Below are positions 1 through 9,226 of a stretch of 64,000 nt of DNA, in pieces (position 1 is the first letter of the stretch; each line of letters starts with the position of its first letter). The stretch is from Ruminococcus sp. HUN007. GTDB taxonomy: Bacteria > Bacillota > Clostridia > Oscillospirales > Ruminococcaceae. The translations under genes and the position numbers were made by a program. Where the stretch lies: NCBI RefSeq assembly GCF_000712055.1, contig NZ_JOOA01000002.1:2702001-2766000 (forward strand), given 5' to 3'. The notes below the pieces were generated by a model. It did not search any database, was not told the DNA's origin, and worked only from the letters and a program-made list of their open reading frames with translations.

Positions 1-3000
1 GATAATAAGGGTAATCCGATTCCATATGTGTATAAAGCACGTATCGAAGTGGATCCAAACTATGATTACACTCAACTTAATGCTAAATATGACGGCGAGC
101 AGGTGTTTGAACTTAAAACTGATACTGCAACAGGAAAAAACCTATGTTTATGCAAATGTGGATGTTGTTGTAAACAAGAGAACACTTAATGTTATCTGGA
201 CAGATCCTGAAGATAAGAAGTACACATACAACGGCAATCCAATTTATCCTTCGTATAAAATCGAAGATAAAAATGACGAAACGAAAACAGGTTACATTAG
301 TGATGATGACAGCCAGAGATACACTACTGCGGTCAAGGTAACATCATCTAAACTTCCTGTTGATGCAGGAAGATATACAGCAACTGTAGAATTTAATTAC
401 AAAGAGAGACTTTCAGAGAACTATGTATTATCTGTTACACCTAAGGATTATGTCATTGACAAGGCAACTCTTAATGAAGTTGAACCTGTAGAAGTACATG
501 TTACGTACGGCACAGACATGTCAGGTATAAGAACAGCGGTAAATGGGAAGATAAATGAAACATATGGTGCTAAATATGTATTAACATCTTCATTTAACAT
601 TAATGATGCAAACGGAAGAAAACTTCCTGATGACGCTGTTCCTGATGTTAGCAAAGATCCATACTCATCAGATATTACTTATACGTTAAACAGCGATGTA
701 AATCCTGATACTAATCACGAAGGAAAATTCACAGCGAAAGTATATGTTGATCCAGCGGAAACATCTGTTTCTGTCATCGGAAAAAACTGTTGAATATAAT
801 GGTGAAGCGCAGAAACTTATCGATAAGGTGTCGCTTAAGAATATTGAGCTTATCAGCTTCCAGGTCGTAAACAAAAAAGGTGCAGTGGTTTCTCAGAGTG
901 CCGGAACTGCATTTGAAAATGTAACTGCAACAGATGCTGACGAGTATACAGTATCATATACATTCAAACCTGACGGCAACCATAAGCTTCCGGCTGGTAA
1001 TTTCACAGCAAACACTGACGGAACATATACTGGTTATGTATCTGCTGTGATCAAACCTAAGCCAGTTGATGCACGCTGGAACTCAAATGCAAAATACAAC
1101 GAAAATAGTAAGGAAAACGAGATCGTAATCGGTACACAGGCAAATATTTCAGCTTATCTTGAAGACGAAGATGTTTTCAAACGCGACCTCGTTAATGGCA
1201 AGGCACCGAAACTCAGCACAGAGAATGGGAATGCAAGTACAGTAGGAGAATATACTGCTAAAGCAACTTTTGGAAACACTAACTACACGCTTGGTAATAA
1301 TACTTATGATTACAGCATAGTAAAGATAAAAGATCTTCCTGCTATTCCGACTCCGTCGGCAGGTCCTATTACATACGGTCAGACTTTCAATAATGCTAAG
1401 CTGACTGAAGGATGGGCAGTAGATGGCACTGCACCACCTCCGAACGCTGGTGATCATGCAGGAATTGAAGTACATTATCCTGTAAGAGATGATATCTATG
1501 ATTACAAAGACTTTCCGAACTATGTTTCTGGTGATGGCTCATCTAATGGCTACGTCATAGGATACGTAGATATCCTGGTAAATCCTAAGGAACTTACTGT
1601 TGAATGGGAAGACAAGAAAGAGTTTGAGTATAACGGTAAAGTACAGACTCCTGCAATCGTAAAGGTACACGGATATATCGATGAGCCTGAAGACTACGCT
1701 GATTATGAGAATGAATCAGAAGATGCTGAAAGAGCAAAGTACCCTGTAAACCCTGAACCGGACAAGGCAAACGATTATAACGGAATCGATGCCGGTGACC
1801 AGAGAGCAATACCTGTTATCAATGCAACAAAGAAAGATGACGGCACAGATCGTCCTGCAAACTACTTCATCGATCCTGAGGGCGAAACATACTACAAGAA
1901 TTACAAAATAACTCAGCTTGGCGTGAAGGACATCGAAGATGTGAATGTAACTCTTGAGTACGATGAAGCAACATTAGCCAATGCACAGGAAAAGCTTCTT
2001 GCTCAGCTTAAGGATGATCTTAAGAAATCCGGAAAGAATTACGAGGATTATGAATTCACCGGAGAGTTCACAGCAGATGTAAACAATGAAGGAAAACTTG
2101 ATGCCGGCAAAACATACAGCTATAAAATAACATACACATACAAGGAAGAGAAAGTAAAGAATCATTCGGGTTCTTTCAAGGAAAATGTAACAGTTACTCC
2201 ATCTATAGTAACGGTAGATGTGACGGCGCTCAACCGTCCATATGACGGAACAAGCAAACCTCTTGTTACGGTAGAAAAATCAGATGCAGCAGTTGTTTCA
2301 TTCACCGTAAACAATGTTGATTACCTTTCGGGAATCCCTGAAGCGATTGATGCCGGTAATTACAATGTAACATATACTGTAAGCACTGACGCAAACCATG
2401 TATTCAATGGAAGACCTGTGCCTGTCCAGGTAACAGTATCTCCGAAGAGAATTGAAGTACAGTGGAAAACAAATACTACATACAACGAATCATTAGAAAG
2501 AAACGAGATTGAATACGACGAAAAGAATTTACCGGAGGTAACTCCGGATCTTGAAAAAGGCGCTCTCTGTGAACGCGACAAGGATAAAAAGCTTGATTAT
2601 TCGGCTTCACCTGAAGGTCATAATGTCGGCGACTACACAGTAAAGGCATCACTTGAAGATACAAACTATGAGCTTTACAATGATGAGTTTACTTACACTG
2701 TAACGGAAGGCAAAGCTGACATCAAGATAACAGACAAGCTCGAAGCAACATATGGTGATCCTGTAAGTTCAGTTAAGCTTCCTGAGAATAAGGAAGGCAC
2801 ATTCAAGTGGAAGAATCCTGACGAACCTGTCGGCCCAGTTGGCAAACAGGATCACTTGGTAGTCTTCACACCGGATGATGTATCAAACTACAAGAAGACT
2901 GAAATCACAGTACCGGTTCTCGTATACCCTAAGGATGTACATCTTATCTGGAACATCGAAAACGGTCACGAATTCACATTCAGCGGCAGTGAGCAGAATG

Positions 3001-6000
3001 TTACTGTAAGAGCAGATCTCAGAGATGTTTACGACGATGATGAAAAGGAATTTGCTGCTTCATTTACAGCTGACAATCTTGTAAATGCCGGCTCACACGA
3101 GGCAAAGGGTGTTATCAATGACTCAAACTACAAGATAGTTAAAGGCACTGAATCAAGAAACTTCAAGATTTTACCGAGCAGCGACCTCAAGCCGATGAGC
3201 TACTCTGAAACTTACGAATACGGCACAACAGCCAAGGAGATCTTCGATGACATCTTCGCTAAGCACTTCGGTGACTTCTCAGCATTTGCTGAACAGTACA
3301 GTGTGGATCCTGGATCTGTTGAAGTGTTTAAGAACGGAAAGAAGATCGATCCGACTAAGTATGCGAAGTACATTGAAGCGTGGGCAAAGTTACAGAGCGG
3401 TATGGTTGACAATGGAGTTATTGATCAGCTCAACCAGATAGGTTCAAGAATCTATAACAAGCCTGATTTTAATATCATGACATGCTACAGTGACTACAAG
3501 CAGATAGAGAGTCTTGTCAACAGCAACAGCGGACGTATTGTATCATTCATTCAGGCAGGTGTATTGCCGGAAGCTTCAAAGTATCAGAAACTCGTAGATG
3601 TTTTTGAAAGATATGAAAGCTTCAGAGACGCTGAAAATATCATGCAGGAAGTCGGCGATTATAAGATCGTTGTAAATTACAACCACATGGATGATGCTAA
3701 TAATCCTGACTTTGAAAGATTCTTAAAGCTCAGCAGCAACTACCATCCGGCAACACTTACAGCAGAAGTTAAGATCACACCTCGCGTTATAAACAGCATT
3801 TTTGCTGACATTGACTCAAGACCGTACGACGGAACAACTGATCTTAAGAAGGTAAACGGATATACATTCTACTCTGAAAAGAACGGCGAAAAGAAGAGCT
3901 GGACTGTAGACGGATATCATACGGTCAACTGCCAGTTTGTCTCTCCTGACGCTGGTACAGACAAGATCAACACTGAAATAGTTCTTACAAACGAGAACTT
4001 CTGCTTCGGCTATGACTACAGGACAGGCGAGCCGGTAAAGAGCAAAAAGTTCTACAGCGCAGATACAGACGGATGCATTACAAAGGCAGAATTCCCGTAC
4101 ACTGTAAACCTTGAAGGATTTGCAGGTGAACGCTTAAGTTCAATTGCTGCACCGAGTGTTATCCACGGTACATTCAAGTGGAATGATACAGAAACACTTA
4201 TCGCTGAAGGCGCAAACGATGTAGCAGCTTCAGAATACACATTCACACCTGATCCTAAGGATAAGTTCAACAGCAACTACGACATGAAGCTCACCGTAAA
4301 GGTAAACGGTGTCAAGAAGCCTGTAGAAACAGTTGTTGAGACAGCAGTTGAGACAGTTATCGTAACAGGTGAACCGCAGCCGTCAGAAACAGGCGTTACA
4401 GGAAATGCAGAAACAACTGCAGCAGTAACAACACCTGCTGGTACAGGTGTAACAACAGCTGATACTACAGAAAATTCAGCAGTAACAACAGCAAAGGTTA
4501 CAGAAGCGACAGCAGATGAAACAAAGCCTGTTACAACAGCAGAAACTGAAGTGACTACTGATAAGATCACAGCAGAAACAACACTCACTGAGATCACATT
4601 ACCGGTAACAACAACATCAAAGCTCATGGGTGAAGTAACAGAAGCACCTGCTATCGTAACAGAACCGGAAGCTGCAGCATCTGAGACAAAGCCGGTAACA
4701 ACAGCAAAGGTAACAGAAGCAGAGGCTACAGAAGTTACAACAGCAGAAACCAAGGCAGTAACAACAGCAAAGGTAACAGAAGCAGAGACAGCAGGAGTTA
4801 CAACAGCAGAAACAAAGCCGGTAACAACAGTGAAGGTAACGGAAGCAGAGAAAGCAGGCGTTACAACAGCTGAGACAAAGGCAGTAACAACAGCGAAGGT
4901 AACAGAAGCAGAGACAGCAGAAGTTACAACAGCAGAAACCAAGGCAGTAACAACAGCAAAGGTAACGGAAGCAACGACAGCAGGCGTTACAACAGCAGAT
5001 ACCAGGGCAGTGACAACAGCGAAGGTAACGGAAGCAGAGACAGCAGGCGTTACAACAGCTGAGACAAAGGCAGTAACAACAGTGAAGGTAACGGAAGCAG
5101 AGAAAGCAGGCGTTACAACAGCTGAGACAAAGGCAGTAACAACAGCGAAGGTAACAGAAGCAACGACAGCAGGAGTTACAACAGCAGAAACAAAGCCGGT
5201 AACAACAGTGAAGGTAACGGAAGCAGAGACAGCAGGCGTTACAACAGCAGAAACAAAGCCGGTAACAACAGCGAAGGTAACAGAAGCAGAGACAGCGGGA
5301 GTTACAACAGCAGAAACAAAGCCGGTAACAACAGTGAAGGTAACGGAAGCAGAGACAGCAGGAGTTACAACAGCAGAAACAACAGTAAAGGTAACAGAAG
5401 CAGAGACAGCAGAAGTTACAGCAGCTGAGACAAAGGCAGTAACGACAGCGCAGGTAACGGAAGCAGCTACAGCAGAAGTTACAACAGTAGTTACAGAACC
5501 GGTAACAACAGCAAAGGTAACAGAATCAGAGACAGCAGCAGAAGTTACAACAGTAGTTACAGAACCAGTGACAACAGCAGAGACAACAGAAGCAACAACT
5601 GCAGACGTTACTACAGCAGCTGAACTTCCTGAGATTACTCTTCCGGTAGTTACAACAGCTAAATTCATGGGTGATGTAACCGAGGATCAGTCAGTCGTAA
5701 CAGAGGCAGTTACAACAGCTCAGACAGAAGCAGTAACAACAGAAGCTGATACAGGATCTGAAAAGACAGACCTTGAAAAGATCAGAGAGATCATCATCAA
5801 CGAACCTGAAAAGGTTAAGCAGGAAGTACGCGAAGATGAAAAGATCAGCATAAACGGCGAACAGATCAGGCTCGCTCTTGAAGACAAGATGTTCTTCCAG
5901 GGTACAGAATCATTCGATTACCCTGTAAGACTGAAGGACTTCAACGCAGAAAAGGCATACTTCGACTATGCAGGATTCGGCTTCGAACTTCCTGAAGGAT

Positions 6001-6671
6001 TTACAGTTGATCCTGATTCACTCAGCACTGACCTCAAGGGTAACATAAAGTACTACGCACCTGACAGCCTTGAAGCTCTTGCACTTTCAGCAAAGACAGG
6101 CTATGCAGCAAAGGGCGGCTACGTAGTATTCCGCGGAGTAGAAACAAGAAACCTCGCATCTGACGCAGTACTCTTCACAGTTAAGATAAAGGTTTCAGAT
6201 ACACTCGATACATGCATCAGCAAGATCGGCGTATCAGCACTCTACGGCAGACTTACAGAAAACTCAAAGCTCAATGCAGACGGAACAGTTGAACCACACG
6301 TAGCATTCATCGACAACAATGCCGGTGACCAGCTCTACACAAAGGAAACATCAACAGTAAGCATGGGCGTAAAGGGCGACGTAAACCTCGACGGTAAGGT
6401 AACACAGGTAGATGCGACTGTAATACTCCGTGAGATCCTCTCACTTGAAGTATTCAAGAAGTCACTTCTCGCTGACAACATCAACTTACACGACGGCACA
6501 CCGGAAGAAGGCGTTGCACTTTCACACTTCTTAGGTAACGTAAACCAGAGCCCGAACGGCCTGTTCACACAGATCGATGCAACAAGTATCCTCAGAGGTA
6601 TCCTCGAAAGAGATATGAACGGCGACAAGATCGTTACTGAACAGATCTGGAAGAAAGTTACTAACAAGTGA
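1..6671 (+). CDS. Giant secreted repeat protein with dockerin, 5' end outside window, two frame breaks
   Basis: Partial gene for a very large extracellular protein; about 2,220 residues lie in the window and the signal peptide is outside it. From the N side it shows many MBG/YDG-like beta-sandwich repeats (recurring YxG, DAGxYxxxxT and NYxI patterns), then an alpha-rich segment of unknown type at about 3190-3690, more beta repeats, a Thr-rich stalk of 21-residue repeats (about 4680-5620), a cohesin-like beta module and a C-terminal dockerin with GDVNLDGKVTQVDATVIL. The frame breaks at A-runs 135-140 and 781-786; removing one A at each restores one continuous protein (TGK-TYVYAN and SVIGK-TVEYNG). 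Likely role, inferred from architecture: surface or cellulosome-linked adhesin or scaffold. It is a paralogue of the gene at 9227-19977. No clear terminator follows its stop before the transposase. Confidence 0.8.
4682..5620 (+). repeat. 63-bp in-frame tandem repeats encoding Thr-rich stalk
   Basis: About 15 consecutive 63-bp units encode 21-residue repeats of the type ETKAVTTAKVTEAETAGVTTA (one unit at about 5380-5430 is shortened and the last few are degenerate). Units differ mainly by A/P, A/V and E/T substitutions. Such Thr-rich repeats usually form extended, possibly O-glycosylated linkers between domains in Ruminococcus surface and cellulosomal proteins. The long open frame on the opposite strand here is a by-product of the repeat. 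Confidence 0.9.
5813..6671 (+). repeat. 3' segment nearly identical to 19117-19977
   Basis: The last ~860 bp of this gene, coding for the cohesin-like module and dockerin, match the end of the second giant gene almost base for base, with only scattered differences such as cacttgaag versus cactcgaag. The central parts of the two genes differ much more. This suggests gene conversion or recent duplication of the 3' end. Confidence 0.9.
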
Positions 6672-6757
6672 TGCTTTAACCTGAATTATTCATCGCGGCA
6701 TAAAGAAACTCTTTTCAGCCACATAATCATGTAATTTAAAAAGTTTTTCATGTTTCA

Positions 6758-8230
6758 CCTAAAAAGTGAAGCTATGGTATAGAAAAAGAGCTTCAAATTT
6801 GTTATAATTGAAATCGCCAAACAACAAAATAACAAAGGAGAAGCTCTCATGATTAATAGTATAAGCGATTTTTCATTTAAATTCAATAGTTCTGTGAAAT
6901 TTAATTTCGATGGTGGCGATTTAACGTCAGATTCCGGTGCCCTTTTGATAGAAGAATTCATGCATGTAACAGGTATAAAAAAGCTGTTTCAGCTGTTTAA
7001 AACAAAAGATTCCGCTGTTAGATTTCACACTGACGCAGATAATCTTCATCAGGCAATTTCACAGATTTTTCTTTCATACTACAACGATTACGATGCTAAT
7101 GAGCTTGCTCATGAACATGTTCTCACAACTTCCCTAAACAAGGATCGCATTGCTTCACAGTCATCAATGTCAAGATTTTTCAGCCGCGCAGATGGAACTA
7201 CAATCAAGCAGCTTAACTGTATACTGACTGAGTTAAGAAGAATAGCTTATGCAATTAAAAGACCTGAATTCATAGTCTTTGACTTGGATTCAACATTGCT
7301 TGATACTTATGGGAATCAGGAAGGCACAGCCTTCAACTTTCATTATCAGAACGTTGGATATCATCCATTACTATGCTATGATGCATTAACCAAAGACCTC
7401 ATTGGAGCTGAATTACGCGAAGGATCAAAATACTGCAGTAAAGATGCTGCAGATTTTCTTGAACCAATATTCAAAGAGTATACTGAATCATATCCTGATA
7501 TGAACTGTATGCTCAGAGGAGACAGCGGTTTTGCCGCTCCGGAAATATATGATCTTTGTGAAAAGTATGGTATCAGCTATGTAATCAGGCTGAAGGAAAA
7601 TAATGTACTCAGACAGCTCGCAGAAGCTAAACTTAAAGATTTGAAAACAGCTGTAGATTTGAATTCGCTTGACTATGCATGTACATACGGAGAATTCGAA
7701 TATCAGGCTTCCTCGTGGAAACACCCGAGACGTGTTGTTTTCAAAATTGAAAAACCATACGGCCAGATGATTTACATGTACACCTTTGTTGTTACTTCAA
7801 TGAAAAGCGAAGCGCAGCAGCTCATCAATGCATACTGTAAACGCGGTGCTATGGAAAACTTCATCAAGGAAGGTAAGAACGAATTTGGATTCCGACATGT
7901 CAGCAGTAAGTCGATGACTGTAAACGCTAACCGATTTCTTATCCATGCGCTTGCATACAACATCTTCAATCTGTTTAGAAGATTTGCCTTGAGTAAAAGA
8001 CTTAGAAACTGTAATGCCAATACTATACGTATGGCTATATTCAAAGTAGCAGGAAAAATTGTATGCAAGTCCAGATACAAATACTTTAAGTTCTGCAGCA
8101 ATTGCGTACACAAGAGCGATATTATAGAAACGTATATCAATATTCAACAGCTTTATGTACAGCTGAATGAATAGTTGTGGAAAACCAAGTATTTTGAAAA
8201 TCGAAAAATCAAAAAAAATATATTTACAGG
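6758..8230 (+). mobile_element. IS1380-family insertion sequence (ends uncertain)
   Basis: The transposase gene at 6849-8174 is flanked by short non-coding arms. IS1380 elements usually begin with CC at their termini; candidate ends are CCTAAAAAG at 6758 and the complement of a TTTACAGG end at 8230, but the match between them is weak and no convincing 4-bp target duplication was found. The boundaries are therefore approximate. The element sits directly behind the first giant gene. Confidence 0.45.
6849..8174 (+). CDS. IS1380-family DDE transposase
   Basis: A 441-residue intact transposase. Family signs: an N-terminal DGGDLTSDSGALLIEEF segment typical of IS1380 proteins; a first acidic motif VFDLDSTLLDTYG (Asp145/147); the following GxxxHPLLCYDALTKDLIGAELREG segment with its family-typical spacing; a second Asp in MLRGDSGF (Asp225); and a Glu in NFIKEGKNEFGF (about Glu341). 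These fit the DDE triad used for cut-and-paste transposition. ATG is preceded by AAAGGAG at 6836-6842, and a TATAAT-like box lies just upstream. The gene is full length for the family, so the copy could be active. It separates the two giant surface-protein genes. Confidence 0.9.
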   Translation: MINSISDFSFKFNSSVKFNFDGGDLTSDSGALLIEEFMHVTGIKKLFQLFKTKDSAVRFHTDADNLHQAISQIFLSYYNDYDANELAHEHVLTTSLNKDRIASQSSMSRFFSRADGTTIKQLNCILTELRRIAYAIKRPEFIVFDLDSTLLDTYGNQEGTAFNFHYQNVGYHPLLCYDALTKDLIGAELREGSKYCSKDAADFLEPIFKEYTESYPDMNCMLRGDSGFAAPEIYDLCEKYGISYVIRLKENNVLRQLAEAKLKDLKTAVDLNSLDYACTYGEFEYQASSWKHPRRVVFKIEKPYGQMIYMYTFVVTSMKSEAQQLINAYCKRGAMENFIKEGKNEFGFRHVSSKSMTVNANRFLIHALAYNIFNLFRRFALSKRLRNCNANTIRMAIFKVAGKIVCKSRYKYFKFCSNCVHKSDIIETYINIQQLYVQLNE

Positions 8231-8421
8231 ATAGGTGTACCATCTCGAACTGTTTTATAGTGGCAAATATTCCGAATTTTCACTTTTGAAAATTGATTTT
8301 TAGAAATTCATAATTTTTCACAGCGTTCCGAAGTTTCGTGAATTATTCGGGTTTAAAAAGATATCATCAAACCGAATCAAAAATAAATAAATTGCTTGTC
8401 TGACGAAAACGTCCGGCACAG

Positions 8422-8460
8422 AACAGCCACTCCAATACCCCGGAGTGGCTGTTTCTGCGT
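8422..8460 (+). terminator. Rho-independent-type hairpin
   Basis: Arms AACAGCCACTCC (8422-8433) and GGAGTGGCTGTT (8442-8453) form a perfect 12-bp stem with an 8-nt loop; a short mixed T tract follows. It lies ~250 bp after the transposase. Because the first giant gene has no hairpin near its stop, this may be its original terminator displaced by the insertion; this is inference. Confidence 0.6.
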
Positions 8461-8997
8461 TACGGGGAAATATGCTGAACTCTTATCCGGCTCACCTTAG
8501 TGAAAATCCGTTTTATGGCAGATTATACGACAGAAAAGACGGGTTTTGGACTTTCTGAAGCCCGAAATTTCGTGCATTGAACTGGTCATTTGATGCTTGT
8601 ATTATTTTTAGGGCGAAAAAAGCGAGGTGAAACTGCACAAAGGAAAACTGCAAAGTAAATTAAACGTTTTCATTGCGGAAATTAGGCGATGTCAAGGCAA
8701 AATAAGTGAACCCTACCAGCATTGTTGAAAATGTCGCAATATTGACGAAAACAGCGATTAAACATCAAAAACTTGAAAAATGAATAATTTTTCAGAAAGA
8801 TTTGTTCCGGCTAACCAGGGCGGCTTTCGACAGATTTATTGTGCTAAATGACAGTAAAGCTAGAAACTAAGCATCATCAATTTTACGTTATACTCTTCAT
8901 TGTATTAAAATTATATGTTGTACACATTTCTCCGGGAAACCACAATTTTAATTGGGCTTGCAATAAATTTTTGTGAAATTTTTCTGTTTGAACACTA
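8461..8997. other. Intergenic stretch without recognisable gene
   Basis: No open frame with a ribosome binding site or recognisable family was found on either strand between the hairpin at 8422-8460 and the promoter at 8998. The sequence is AT-rich and not repeated elsewhere in the window. Confidence 0.5.
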
Positions 8998-9026
8998 TTG
9001 AAAATACAATCGTAATTATGTATAAT
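8998..9026 (+). promoter_or_regulatory. Sigma-A-type promoter for second giant gene
   Basis: TTGAAA (8998-9003), a 17-bp spacer and TATAAT (9021-9026). It would give an untranslated leader of roughly 190 nt before the ATG at 9227. Confidence 0.65.
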
Positions 9027-9032
9027 AAACTC

Positions 9033-9226
9033 TAGACGCTGTTTTTGTGCAAGTTTTACAAAGAATGGTCGAAAGTGTGCATAACGCACATGCAAGGGAC
9101 GGGACCGTGCAAAACTTATGTACAAAAGCAATATGGTGCGTATTCGAATGCGTGTTTCATGAGAAGGACATCAGCTGCACGACGGATTTTTAATTTATTT
9201 ATTTTCTGAAAGGTAGGTATTGTTTG
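9033..9226 (+). promoter_or_regulatory. Long structured 5' leader of second giant gene
   Basis: The ~190-nt leader contains a small hairpin TGTGC-ATAAC-GCACA, a GC-rich purine segment GGGACGGGACCGTGC and a near-perfect palindrome CGTATTCGAATGCG at about 9138-9151. I could not match it to a known riboswitch class; part of it resembles c-di-GMP aptamer wording only superficially. It ends with a ribosome binding site AGGTAGG at 9211-9217. Confidence 0.35.

Noticed and set aside
135..786. Programmed frameshifting at GGAAAAAAC
   Set aside because: Two breaks share this context, but the same one-base excess occurs at T, G and other A runs in unrelated genes without slippery structure, so systematic sequencing insertion is simpler.
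4682..5620. CRISPR array
   Set aside because: The periodic units are contiguous, in frame and without spacers; they encode a protein stalk.
4277..5668. 463-codon open frame on the minus strand
   Set aside because: It is the complement of the 63-bp Thr-rich repeats; repetitive Val/Ser/Ala composition, no ribosome binding site and no family resemblance.
8883..9131. 82-codon minus-strand frame in the leader region
   Set aside because: No ribosome binding site, no family resemblance, and it overlaps the promoter and leader of the second giant gene.
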